Origin: Oscillatoriales cyanobacterium
GTDB lineage: Bacteria > Cyanobacteriota > Cyanobacteriia > Cyanobacteriales > Microcoleaceae
NCBI GenBank assembly: GCA_004294385.1
Contig: REAP01000105.1
Location: 1-33,928, forward strand
Length of the DNA: 33,928 bases
Reading direction: 5' to 3'
In this document: one piece after another, positions 1-7,500 of the stretch
How positions within the stretch are numbered: the stretch's first letter is position 1
Layout of the letters: each line of letters begins with the position of its first letter
Translations under genes and position numbers: made by a program
Notes under the pieces: generated by a model
The model's database searches: none
What the model was told of the DNA's origin: nothing
Seen by the model: only the letters and a program-made list of their open reading frames with translations

Positions 1-88
<88 letters not shown>

Positions 89-509
89 ATTGTTTTTTTA
101 GCTCGCTCGTCAAGTTATTTTTTAAGCCTTCGATATCTCTATCTCAGAACTTTGGTTTTTACCTTGACATTTTTCTCGTTGTTTGCGATATTAAGTGCAG
201 GCTTTCGCTTTCACTCTCTATCTGTTAATTTTTTGACGAGGTTAATATTGCTTTAAGCTTTCAAACTATTCTTTTTTCTAGGTTCAGCGCGCGTTTCGGT
301 GAATCGCTTCTCTTCTGGTTTCTTGAAATACACGCAGTCTCAGCGTTTCAGCTCTTTCCACTAATCTGAGATTTCCTCCATGACTCTTTTTTTGGGGATA
401 TCACCCGTTTTGAGGCGTAAGAGTTATGTTTTTCCGGGGACTATTCCGCTAATGGGTAGAATATGTCTACGTGTAGATGTTCTATATATAGATGTTCGAT
501 CGCCCACTC
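89..509. promoter_or_regulatory. rRNA operon leader and divergent promoter region
   Basis: About 420 bp without a gene separate the 16S start (minus) from the ABC transporter lipoprotein (plus). It should hold the rRNA promoter and leader on the minus strand. An inverted pair CTCGTCAA (106-113) and TTGACGAG (233-240) lies inside the leader. Near the right end a TATATA box (484-489) precedes the chosen start at 510 on the plus strand, next to the 12-bp near-palindrome TCTACGTGTAGA and two copies of AGATGTTC. I could not fix an rRNA promoter with confidence. Confidence 0.5.
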
Positions 510-1766
510 ATGAAAAAACCTACTCCTCGCCGTAGTACCCTATTCATTACCTGTGCTTCACTACTGCTGGCTTGCAGTCAGACAAACAGTCCCCAAACCT
601 CTACCACAGCAGCTCCGGGGACTTCCCCATCTGCCGATACTTCGCCACAGGGTTCGGCTGGGGGAAATTCCAACACTATATATATAGGGATTGGGGTGGC
701 GCAAACTAGCAATGTGGCTTTACTCGGCCAGGAGCAAGTGGCTGGGGCGAAAATTGCTGAGAAGTATTTCAACGATAAGGGCGGTGTAGATGGGACACCG
801 ATTAAACTGGTATTCCAAGATACTGGTGGAGATGAACAGGGGGCGATCAATGCCTTCAATACTTTGATCAATCAGGATAAGGTGGTGGGTATTGTGGGAC
901 CAACCTTGTCGCAGCAAGCTTTTAGTGCAGATCCGATCGCCGATCGCGCCAAAGTACCGGTTCTCGCACCCTCCAACACCGCTAAAGGGATTCCCCAGAT
1001 TGGCGATTATATTGCTAGAGTCTCGGCACCTGTGGCGGTGGTGGCGCCTAATGCGGTGAAAGCTGCACTGAAGCAAAATCCGAATATTAAGAAAGTAGCG
1101 GTGTTTTTTGCTCAGAATGATGCGTTTAGCAAATCTGAGACTGAAACTTTTCAGACAACGGTTAAAGATATGGGGCTGGAATTGGCAACAGTCCAAAAAT
1201 TCTTGACTACTGATACAGATTTCCAATCTCAAGCTACTAATGCGATCAATGTCAAGCCGGATCTGATAATTATTTCTGGATTGGCTGCTGATGGGGGCAA
1301 TTTAATTAAGCAATTGCGGGAGTTGGGTTACAAAGGCGTTATCATTGGCGGCAATGGTCTGAATACTTCTAATGTATTTTCGGTTTGTAAGGCGCTCTGT
1401 GATGGGGTTTTGATTGCCCAAGCATACAGCCCGGAATATGAAAATGAAATTAATAAGGCTTTTCGCGAGGCTTATCGCGCTCAATTTAAGAAGGAACCAC
1501 CTCAGTTTAGCGCTCAAGCTTTTACTGGTGTTCAAGTTTTTGTTGATTCATTAAAGGCGATAAATTCTCAGTCGAAGGTTAGCCAAAAACCTTTGGCAGA
1601 ATTGCGTACAAGTTTGAATCAGCAGTTGTTGGGTGGAAAGTACGATACGCCTTTGGGGGAAATTTCTTTTACGCCTGAAGGTGAGGTTAATCAGAAAGAG
1701 TTTTATGTGGCGCGGATTAAGATGGAGGCGGATGGGAATAATGGTAAGTTTGAGTTTTTGAAATGA
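510..1766 (+). CDS. Branched-chain/hydrophobic amino-acid ABC transporter, substrate-binding lipoprotein
   Basis: Periplasmic type-I binding protein of the LivK/NatB kind, which delivers amino acids to inner-membrane permeases. The N-terminus is a lipoprotein signal: basic MKKPTPRR, a hydrophobic core, then the lipobox LLAC, whose Cys would be lipidated (residue 22 from this start). A Ser/Thr/Gly-rich linker follows, then the ligand-binding fold with GIVGPTLSQQ and PVLAPSNTAK, typical of peripheral-binding protein 6 members. I start at 510 rather than the upstream ATG at 492, because the signal peptide then begins with the usual charged region and a TATATA box lies at 484-489. Two permease genes follow on the same strand; no ATPase gene is present nearby, so ATPases would have to come from elsewhere. 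Substrate preference is inference; cyanobacterial relatives transport neutral and hydrophobic amino acids. Confidence 0.9.
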   Translation: MKKPTPRRSTLFITCASLLLACSQTNSPQTSTTAAPGTSPSADTSPQGSAGGNSNTIYIGIGVAQTSNVALLGQEQVAGAKIAEKYFNDKGGVDGTPIKLVFQDTGGDEQGAINAFNTLINQDKVVGIVGPTLSQQAFSADPIADRAKVPVLAPSNTAKGIPQIGDYIARVSAPVAVVAPNAVKAALKQNPNIKKVAVFFAQNDAFSKSETETFQTTVKDMGLELATVQKFLTTDTDFQSQATNAINVKPDLIIISGLAADGGNLIKQLRELGYKGVIIGGNGLNTSNVFSVCKALCDGVLIAQAYSPEYENEINKAFREAYRAQFKKEPPQFSAQAFTGVQVFVDSLKAINSQSKVSQKPLAELRTSLNQQLLGGKYDTPLGEISFTPEGEVNQKEFYVARIKMEADGNNGKFEFLK

Positions 1767-1770
1767 AGGA

Positions 1771-1851
1771 AGTTCGGCAACGGATTTTGTAACGGATTTA
1801 ACGGATGGAAGAGGAAAGTTCGGCAACGGATTTAACGGATTTAACGGATGG
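1771..1851 (+). repeat. Two copies of an AACGGATTT-type dispersed repeat
   Basis: Two direct copies (1771-1808 and 1817-1851) start with AGTTCGGCAACGGATTT and continue with iterated TAACGGATT blocks ending in AACGGATGG. The second copy contains the ATG of the following permease. A third copy lies on the minus strand at 23891-23938. Confidence 0.85.
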
Positions 1852-2798
1852 ATTTAACTCTGTTTCTGCAACAATTTTTGAATGGTTTGTCGATCGGCAG
1901 CGTGTATGCTATTTTTGCCCTGGGATACACGCTGGTATTTTCTATTCTGGGAATTATTAATTTTGCTCATGGTGCAGTGTTTACCTTGGGTGCTTATTTC
2001 ACCTATGCGCTGATGGGAGGTGCTGTGGGTTTTAATGGGTTGTTGGCTAATGCTCGAATTCCTGTGCAGTTGCCTTTTGCTGTGGCGTTAATTTTGGGAA
2101 GTGTCATGGCTGGTTTGGTGGGAGTAATTGTTGAACGAGTTGCTTTTTTACCTTTGCGTCGCCGACATTCCGATCCTTTGCTAACGCTGGTTTCTAGTTT
2201 GGGTGTAGGAGTTGCGATCGCAAATATCATCCAATATCTAGTGGGTGCGGAAATTTACACTTTTCCTGCTAACACTTATGGCTATTTACCTGCTGCAATT
2301 AACTTCGGAACAGCGGATAGACCAATTTTGATTCGTTCTGTTCAAATAGTGATTTTTGCGGTATCTGTTACGATTGTGGCTGTGTTAACTTACTCGATTA
2401 ATTGCACTAAGTTTGGCAAAGCTATGCAGGCTGTGGCTGAAGATGCTACTACTTCTAGTCTGTTGGGGATTGATACCGATCGCTATATTGTGTTGACATT
2501 TTTTGTGAGTAGTTTTCTGGCTGGTTTGGCGGGGAGTTTGGTGGGTTCTAGTGTGAGTATTGCTGGCCCGTATTTTGGTATTGCTTTTGGTTTGAAGGGT
2601 TTGGCGGTGATTGTGCTTGGAGGCTTGGGGAGTATTCCTGGGGCAGTTTTGGGTGGGTTTATCATTGGTTTAGTGGAGGCTTTTGTGCCTGGTGATTTTT
2701 CGGCTTATAAGGATGCTGTGGCTTTTGCAATATTGTTTGTGATGCTGTTGGTTAGGCCACAGGGTTTGTTTGGACGACGTTTGATTCAAAAGGTGTAG
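1848..2798 (+). CDS. livH: Branched-chain amino-acid ABC transporter permease, LivH/NatD type
   Basis: Inner-membrane permease of 316 residues, the usual length for LivH-type subunits, with about eight hydrophobic segments. It begins with the family signature QQFLNGLSIGSVYAIFALGY, then INFAHGAVFTLGAYF near residue 40, and carries the cytoplasmic coupling region around GKAMQAVAEDATTSSLLGID near residue 200, which contacts the ATPase. It ends in the typical RPQGLFG. The start codon at 1848 lies inside a dispersed repeat, so the ribosome-binding region is repeat sequence with no clear Shine-Dalgarno. It follows the binding protein by 81 bp and probably shares its transcript. In Anabaena the matching N-I system subunit is called NatD; that assignment is by family only. 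Confidence 0.92.
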   Translation: MDLTLFLQQFLNGLSIGSVYAIFALGYTLVFSILGIINFAHGAVFTLGAYFTYALMGGAVGFNGLLANARIPVQLPFAVALILGSVMAGLVGVIVERVAFLPLRRRHSDPLLTLVSSLGVGVAIANIIQYLVGAEIYTFPANTYGYLPAAINFGTADRPILIRSVQIVIFAVSVTIVAVLTYSINCTKFGKAMQAVAEDATTSSLLGIDTDRYIVLTFFVSSFLAGLAGSLVGSSVSIAGPYFGIAFGLKGLAVIVLGGLGSIPGAVLGGFIIGLVEAFVPGDFSAYKDAVAFAILFVMLLVRPQGLFGRRLIQKV

Positions 2799-2845
2799 GA
2801 TGGTTTTCAATAACTATAGTGCGTCAGTCGCCAACGAGATGTTTT

Positions 2846-3415
2846 ATGAACTCGGCACATCCATTAATCGAAAGCGATCGCCTTTTATTGCGATTGGCTA
2901 ATCAAGACGATATCTGCAAAATTATTAAATTTTACTCGGATAATCAAAGGTTTTTCACTCCGTACCACTGACAATGGGCCGAGGATTTTTTAACGGAAAG
3001 TTATTGGCAAAAACAAGTAGAGCAAGATTGCCAAGGATTTGAGTCTTACAAATCTTTAAAGCTGTGGATTTTTGAGAAGGCAAATCCTGAGTATATTGTC
3101 GGTAATGTTAATTTTGATAATTTTGTACGAGGTGCCGGTCATTTCTGCTTTTTGGGATATAATCTGGCAGAATCGAAACAAGGTAAAGGTTACATGACTG
3201 AAGCTGTGCGAGTGGCAATTCAATATGTCTTTGAAGAGTTGAATTTACATCGCGTTATGGCAAATTATATGCCTCACAATCAACGCAGTGGTAATCTACT
3301 TAAAAAATTGGGATTTATGGTGGAAGGTTACGCTAGAGACTATTTGTTGATAAATGGTCGGTGGGAAGACCATATTCAGACTAGCTTGATCAATTATAAT
3401 TGGAAACTAAGTTAA
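2846..3415 (+). pseudogene. RimJ/RimL-like GNAT acetyltransferase with in-frame TGA
   Basis: Reading one frame from ATG 2846 gives a 189-codon GNAT protein interrupted by a single TGA at 2969-2971 (codon 42). Before the stop the frame reads like the start of the family, with LIESDRLLLRLANQDD. After it the frame continues with LWIFEKANPEYIVGNV, then the acetyl-CoA loop QGKGYMTEA near residue 110, NxRSGNLLKKLGF and GYARDYLLINGRWEDH. Full length matches RimJ/RimL relatives (about 180-190 residues), so one base change accounts for the break. It may be a pseudogene, a sequencing error or, less likely, a read-through codon. The surviving 3' part could also start at 3152. It lies between the two permease genes of one transporter, which is an unusual place and suggests insertion into the operon. 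Confidence 0.85.
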
Positions 3416-3449
3416 CCTAATTTTCCCTAATTTTATAATCTAAAATCAA

Positions 3450-4223
3450 ATGACTACATTTTTTACTACTTATGGGTTTCTGATTGTCTCGATGTTGCTG
3501 GGTGCAATGTTGGGAATGTCGCTGTATTTGCCTCTAATGACTGGTCAGTTGTCGACGGTGTTTAAGCCGACAGGGGGTTTGTTTCCTCTGCCATTGCTGT
3601 TGGTGGAGATGATAATTGCAGGGGTTGTTTCGGGGTTGTTGGGGATTTTGGTGGGAATTCCCGCGCTTCGGTTGAGTGGGATTTATTTGGCGATCGCCAC
3701 TATTGCTTTTGTGGAAATTTTGCGGGTTTTATCGCTGAATCTGGATATCACTGGGGGGGCGGTTGGTATTTTTGGGATTCCGCAACCGTTTGGGACGCCG
3801 ATCGAGTATTTGTGGATTGTACTACCTTTGCTATTGGTAAGTATGGCGATTGTCTATCGGCTGGAACGGATTCGGGTGGGGCGGGCTTTTGCGGCGATTC
3901 GCGCTGATGAATTAGCGGCTGATGCGATCGGCATTAACCCGACTTTTTACAAGGTTCTGGCTTTTACTTTGGGTGCTATTTTAGCAGGCGTTGTCGGTGC
4001 GGTTAGCGCGCATTTTCTCAATACTTGGAACGCCCGTCAAGGGACTTTTGATGCTAGTATTATTTACTTGACTTCTGTGTTGATTGGTGGTAGCAGAACT
4101 TTTGTTGGGTCGGTTTTGGGTGGGATGGTGTTTACTGCTTTACCGGAGGTTTTGAGGGGAATGGCGACTATTCAGGGATTGCCGGTTTGGTTGGCGCAAT
4201 TTCTGCGGGATCGGAGTTGTTGA
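3450..4223 (+). CDS. livM: Branched-chain amino-acid ABC transporter permease, LivM/NatC type, C-terminally truncated
   Basis: Inner-membrane permease, 257 residues, whereas family members are usually about 290-370. The N-terminal TM segments and the LSGIYLAIATIAFVEILRVL stretch (residues about 73-92) are typical. The coupling loop RVGRAFAAIRADELAADAIG near residue 150 and LTSVLIGGSRTFVGSVLGG near 210 are intact. The family normally continues after FLRDGR into a last hydrophobic segment ending in FFPQGL. Here the frame diverges after RD (nt 4211) and stops at 4221; the other two frames downstream do not restore a hydrophobic segment, so this looks like a real 3' loss rather than a simple frameshift. 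Function is therefore doubtful. Partner genes are the binding protein and LivH upstream. Confidence 0.85.
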   Translation: MTTFFTTYGFLIVSMLLGAMLGMSLYLPLMTGQLSTVFKPTGGLFPLPLLLVEMIIAGVVSGLLGILVGIPALRLSGIYLAIATIAFVEILRVLSLNLDITGGAVGIFGIPQPFGTPIEYLWIVLPLLLVSMAIVYRLERIRVGRAFAAIRADELAADAIGINPTFYKVLAFTLGAILAGVVGAVSAHFLNTWNARQGTFDASIIYLTSVLIGGSRTFVGSVLGGMVFTALPEVLRGMATIQGLPVWLAQFLRDRSC

Positions 4224-4315
4224 AGAAGTGGAGAAAGGGCTATCGCAATTCTGTTTAAAATTAGATTATTGGTAAACAAAGGTGCGATTGAGTTTCCCTT
4301 TTCTATTGTTATACC

Positions 4316-4543
4316 TCACAGATTTTCAATGAACTCCTCGACGGTGACTTGCGCCTGCTTGAGAATGCCGCTCAACGTACCAACCTTCAATTCTTGATGC
4401 ACAGGAACAACGCAACCAATTTCGCCTTCTTCGGTTGCCTTCTTCAGAACAACATGACTGCCAGTTTGACGAACTTGCTCGAATCCTAAACGCTCCAATG
4501 CACGAATTGCTTCTCTATTTGAAATTCGCGGCATTTTAGGCAT
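4316..4543 (-). CDS. hicA: HicA-family mRNA interferase toxin
   Basis: Small double-stranded-RNA-binding-fold toxin of about 75 residues. HicA toxins cleave mRNA to stop growth when their antitoxin decays. Visible motifs: MPRISNREAIRALERLGF at the N-terminus and QTGSHVVLKK, whose GSH histidine is the catalytic residue in the family, then VPVHQELKVGTLSGILKQA. I use ATG 4543, which overlaps the end of the upstream hicB by 8 bp, the usual coupled arrangement; ATG 4534 just after the hicB stop is equally possible. A TTG further upstream (4555) is less likely. Confidence 0.9.
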   Translation of the reverse strand: MPKMPRISNREAIRALERLGFEQVRQTGSHVVLKKATEEGEIGCVVPVHQELKVGTLSGILKQAQVTVEEFIENL

Positions 4544-4745
4544 AGCTGACCTCAATGCTGGTCACAAATCTCGGAGATGTTTCAGGTACGGGAAATTCCT
4601 CCAAATATAACCGCGTAGCCTCTCTCAAACCCGCAATCGCCTGCTCGATCGTTTCACCTTGATCTACTGTTCCAACTTCTGGACATTCAGCTATGTACAT
4701 ATCATCTTCTTTGTACAGAAGAACTGTAAAGCTGCGATTTTTCAT
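4536..4745 (-). CDS. hicB: HicB-family antitoxin
   Basis: Short HicB of 69 residues with the partly degraded RNase H-like fold: FTVLLYKEDDMYIAECPEVGTVDQGETIEQAIAGLREAT, ending in LYLEEFP. It neutralises HicA by masking its active site. No extra DNA-binding domain is present, so autoregulation would depend on the complex or be absent. It is first in the pair, which is the common antitoxin-first order in cyanobacteria. The region to its right (4746-4876) holds no gene I can support and presumably contains its promoter. Confidence 0.9.
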   Translation of the reverse strand: MKNRSFTVLLYKEDDMYIAECPEVGTVDQGETIEQAIAGLREATRLYLEEFPVPETSPRFVTSIEVSYA

Positions 4746-4876
4746 TGCATCTTATCCCTAAAGTCTTATCTAATAAGCATAACATAACCCTTCCCCATAT
4801 TAGTCAGTTAAAAAAGGGCGACATCACGACTTGAAGCAAAATTCGATCGGGCAATGTGTACATACCTACACTAAAC

Positions 4877-5034
4877 TTGCGATCGCCCTGTCGGTGAAAA
4901 AAGACAAGGTGCGATCGCATCCAGACAAAGAGTGCGATCGCCTATCAGTAAAAAAGTGAGGGGCGATCGCATCCACACTTTTCATCGATCGCCTATCGAT
5001 AAAAAAAGTAAGGGGCGATCGTATCCCTACTCCC
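4877..5034. repeat. HIP1-rich tandem repeat, copy A
   Basis: About 160 bp of degenerate units of roughly 50 bp built around GCGATCGC: CGCCCTGTCGGTGAAAAAAG, then GTGCGATCGCATCC, then a variant CGATCGCCTATCGATAAAAA followed by AAGTAAGGGGCGATCG. It ends at the stop codon of the LecA-like gene. A 65-residue minus frame across it merely translates the repeat and is not called. A shorter relative (copy B) lies after the next secreted gene and a fragment (copy C) at 6220. Confidence 0.8.
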
Positions 5035-5478
5035 TTATCGACTAAAACAAACTCTGAGAACACCTGAATTGTCTCCTAGTGCATTGTCAGCATCGTTAAT
5101 TCGTATACCAGTCCGAGTGATTGGTTTAGGTAGTTGTTGAACCCCCCGCACCCATACATATCCAACACCATCTGTGGGAATATCTACAAATAACGCACCA
5201 AAAGGATATGCTTGATCGTATTTATATTGGTTATATGGCTCTAGCCCAGGTTCATTGTGGCCTTGAGGACCAACACGAGCATAGCTTCTCGCATCTACAG
5301 ACCAACCTCCATCAACACTGGCTATACGAGTATATGGACCCCCAAGGTCAAAGTATTGCCAACCTGTTCTCGAACTTACATCAAAGCACTTAACTGCTTG
5401 CGCTTTTGCTTCGTGCATATTAAAATTAGTAACCAGCACAGCAGCGGATATCAAAATAAATTTTAGAGTTAGTTTCAT
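5035..5478 (-). CDS. Secreted protein resembling LecA (PA-IL) lectin
   Basis: 147 residues with a Sec signal peptide (MKLTLKFILISAAVLV, cleavage likely after AKA at about 26). The mature part aligns by eye with Pseudomonas aeruginosa LecA/PA-IL, a calcium-dependent galactophilic lectin: GGWSVDARSYARVGPQGHNEPG matches its AGWASYG..GPQG region, FGALFVDI matches CGALVMKI, and RINDADNALGDNSGVLRV matches its YNDVPGTYGNNSGSFSV calcium loop. Of the LecA loop ligands, the Asp and the second Asn are kept, while Thr104 and Asn107 positions read Ala and Asp. Thus the fold assignment is good, and sugar binding is inference. It also has two cysteines, one near each end of the mature chain. Bracketed by repeat copies A and B. 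Confidence 0.75.
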   Translation of the reverse strand: MKLTLKFILISAAVLVTNFNMHEAKAQAVKCFDVSSRTGWQYFDLGGPYTRIASVDGGWSVDARSYARVGPQGHNEPGLEPYNQYKYDQAYPFGALFVDIPTDGVGYVWVRGVQQLPKPITRTGIRINDADNALGDNSGVLRVCFSR

Positions 5479-5549
5479 CAGTTAGTTCTCCAATTTCAGT
5501 TAACTGTCGGTTCATAGTACCTCCTTCTTAAGGAAGGATTATTGAACTT

Positions 5550-5670
5550 CTTTCCTATCAAAACCCAAGCCCAATCGCCCTGTCGGTGAAAAAAGATCAA
5601 GTGCGATCGCATCTACACTTTTCATCGATCACCTAATTGATAAAAAAAGTAAGGGGTGATCGCATCTTTC
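5550..5670. repeat. HIP1-rich repeat, copy B
   Basis: Same order of blocks as copy A but lacking roughly 50 bp from its middle: AAAACCCAAGCCCAATCGCC, CTGTCGGTGAAAAAAGATC, GTGCGATCGCATCT, ACACTTTTCATCGATCACC and AAAAAAAGTAAGGGGTGATC. It separates the two secreted-protein genes. Confidence 0.8.
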
Positions 5671-5674
5671 ACCC

Positions 5675-6145
5675 TCACCACTTAGACTTACAGGTCGCGC
5701 TAGTACTAACTTCGACGTTAGCAGAAGCAGGATCGTTATACCAACCAATAAACCGCCTAGCATCTAGTTTCCCTTGATATCCTTCCTTACCGCTGTCTAG
5801 ATCCCAAGTTGCTTCCATCGATGCTTGACCATTTCTGTACTTGACCTTAACGTATCCATCAAGGTAGTATCTCCTACCGCATTTTGGTAAACTAACATTC
5901 GGCGTAATGTAAGTTAGCCATCCTTTTTGCATCATCTGAACGCAAGCACCGTCGTTTCCACATGGAGGCATATACGAGCCCATTGCAGATGTGATTTCTA
6001 CGTTTGCCACATATACATCACCAATATGTTTATTGAATGTATAGGAACCTGTATACCGTTGCTGTGCAAGTACATCTACATTACCAGATACAGAAATATA
6101 ACCAACGGCAGCAGTCAAAACAGCAGCACGCACGATTTTACCCAT
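5675..6145 (-). CDS. Small secreted protein of unknown function
   Basis: 156 residues with a signal peptide (MGKIVRAAVLTAAVGYISVS, likely cleaved after VLA at about 27, leaving QQRYTGSYTF). I do not recognise the family. The mature chain has four cysteines (in MPPCGNDGACVQM, LPKCGRR and ATCKSKW) that could form two disulfides, and is rich in Tyr, Gly and beta-prone segments, suggesting a small exported beta-sheet protein. It lies on the same strand as the LecA-like gene and is separated from it by repeat copy B, with copy C on its other side. Whether the two proteins act together is not shown by the sequence. Confidence 0.7.
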   Translation of the reverse strand: MGKIVRAAVLTAAVGYISVSGNVDVLAQQRYTGSYTFNKHIGDVYVANVEITSAMGSYMPPCGNDGACVQMMQKGWLTYITPNVSLPKCGRRYYLDGYVKVKYRNGQASMEATWDLDSGKEGYQGKLDARRFIGWYNDPASANVEVSTSATCKSKW

Positions 6146-6219
6146 TTGAATTAATCCTCCATTACGGTTGTTTGATGGTGTTTATCTTGTCCGTACTTAC
6201 AATGTAAATATCAAATAAT

Positions 6220-6261
6220 CTTTCCCAATCAAAACCCAAGCCCGATCGCCCTGTCAGTCGG
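6220..6261. repeat. HIP1-rich repeat, fragment copy C
   Basis: CTTTCCCAATCAAAACCCAA followed by GCCCGATCGCCCTGTCAG repeats the first 39 bp of copy B (5550-5588) with few changes. The rest of the 6146-6578 interval holds no gene I can support. Confidence 0.75.
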
Positions 6262-6471
6262 ATTGAGTCGGAACTTTTCCAGAAAAATTTGCTCAAATGT
6301 CGCAAAGATCGGATAATATCGGAAAAACCTGCCTATCTGACCGATCGATAGACATCGCAAAAGCCTGAAAACTGGTAGATGAAATTCTGTTCACCAATAA
6401 AGGCGATGAAGCTGATTTTTATCCTTTTCCACATCATAGACCGATCGCACAAAACTGACAAGGGAAAAAAA

Positions 6472-6551
6472 GACGGAAAAAGACGGGTATTTCTAAAATT
6501 GCGATGCAAGGCGGAAAAAGACTGATAAAGGCGGATAAAGTCGGGTATACT
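6472..6551 (+). promoter_or_regulatory. Direct repeats and -10 box upstream of the HTH-like gene
   Basis: Two copies of a 19-bp sequence, GACGGAAAAAGACGGGTAT (6472-6490) and GGCGGATAAAGTCGGGTAT (6530-6548), match at 16 positions, with a partial copy between them (from 6510). The second runs into TATACT (6546-6551), a good -10 hexamer 28 bp before the start at 6579. No convincing -35 box is seen. The repeats could be operator or activator sites. Confidence 0.5.
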
Positions 6552-6578
6552 AACCATAGTTCTCCGACAGCCCTACTG

Positions 6579-6986
6579 ATGGACACTGCCCATATCTTGC
6601 AATTTGTAGATGAAGTGGTCTGCGCGAAGACGGGCAAACATCTCAATGACTTGCAACGTAAAATTATCGAGGGAATACTGAAGCAACAAAAGTATTCTGA
6701 TATTGCAGATACTTACGGTTGTACGGCGGGTCATGCTAAGGATGTAGGTTACAAGCTTTTACATATGTTATCTGATGCTTTTGATGAACCAGTTGATAAA
6801 GGTAATCTGGAATCTGTTCTAGAACGGCAATTAAATCTGAATATAAATTTTGGCGATCGCAACACTACTAATTTTTGGGATAGCAATACAATTAACTATA
6901 GTAAATTACGACAGTTGGGATTGAAAGATGAGCAAATTGCAGAGGTGCTAGGGTTAGCCTTGGAGGTGGTGAGGCAGATGGATTGA
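6579..6986 (+). CDS. Stand-alone HTH-like domain protein related to the N-terminus of cyanobacterial NB-ARC/STAND proteins
   Basis: 135 residues. The segment FVDEVVCAKTGKHLNDLQRKIIEGILKQQKYSDIADTYGCTAGHAKDVGYKLLHMLSD, written here as positions 9-66, is the winged-helix-like module found at the N-terminus of many cyanobacterial NTPase-WD40 and vWA-MoxR-associated (VMAP) proteins. The same AKTGKHLxxxQ signature heads the NTPase at the right end of this window. Here no NTPase follows: after an Asn/Asp-rich linker (LNLNINFGDRNTTNFWDSN) come about 30 residues including LGLKDEQIAEVLGL, which could be a second short helix-turn-helix. ATG 6579 is preferred over 6504 because the conserved region begins right after it and a TATACT box lies at 6546. 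It may be an adaptor or a remnant of a larger gene. Confidence 0.75.
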   Translation: MDTAHILQFVDEVVCAKTGKHLNDLQRKIIEGILKQQKYSDIADTYGCTAGHAKDVGYKLLHMLSDAFDEPVDKGNLESVLERQLNLNINFGDRNTTNFWDSNTINYSKLRQLGLKDEQIAEVLGLALEVVRQMD

Positions 6987-7098
6987 AAAGATTGAGTTTA
7001 TTAGTAGTGTCAAAGGTATTGTAAGCCAGCCAGATAATTTAGAGGTGCACTCGCACGACGTGTTTTTAATTTTCCATAAAGTAACTAAATTAGGCTAC

Positions 7099-7500
7099 TT
7101 ACGGAAACAAACCTAAACGAATCCATAATTGTCGCGCTATTAACTGTGCTTGAGAGTTCATTCCCAAACCCGTAACCGTTACTCTACCTGTTGGTGTCAT
7201 TCCGGCGATCGTACCAGACTCGATTTGCACTTGAAAATGCTCGTCCCACCTATCTTGTCTTGGGTGAAAGAGAGAAACTACTGTGTTAGACGTAGAATCA
7301 ATTCCGCTTGTATTAGTCCCTTTCCGAAGATTGCAAGAGCGACAAGCTAATGCTAGGTTTGACATTTCATCATTACCACCTCGATAAAGTGGAACAATAT
7401 GTTCAACCTCAAAAGGGAAGTTGAATACGATTTCAGGCGCGCGGCAATATTCGCAGCGATGAGCAGCACGATCGGCTACTAAAGTGTAGTAAGGGTTCAT
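7099..7500 (-). CDS. HNH endonuclease
   Basis: 133 residues. A complete HNH (beta-beta-alpha metal) domain lies in the first 60: zinc-type pairs CEYC (about 16-19) and CRSC (about 53-56), the EVEHIVPLYRGG catalytic histidine region and NLALACRSCNLRKG. Such domains nick or cut DNA. The C-terminal half carries FHPRQDRWDEHFQ and a hydrophobic end, typical of this cyanobacterial HNH subgroup. The start codon shares one base with the stop codon of the upstream 119-residue gene (TGATG), so the two are translationally coupled. No intron or mobile-element boundary is visible around it. Confidence 0.92.
   Translation of the reverse strand: MNPYYTLVADRAAHRCEYCRAPEIVFNFPFEVEHIVPLYRGGNDEMSNLALACRSCNLRKGTNTSGIDSTSNTVVSLFHPRQDRWDEHFQVQIESGTIAGMTPTGRVTVTGLGMNSQAQLIARQLWIRLGLFP

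Noticed and set aside
456..470. NtcA-like site GTA...TAC upstream of the amino-acid transporter
   Set aside because: The spacing between GTA and TAC is nine bases, not the eight of the NtcA consensus, and the distance to the TATATA box does not fit an NtcA-activated promoter.
4866..5063. 65-codon minus-strand frame before the LecA-like gene
   Set aside because: It only translates the HIP1-rich repeat (FFTDRRSH-type iterations) and overlaps the real gene's end.
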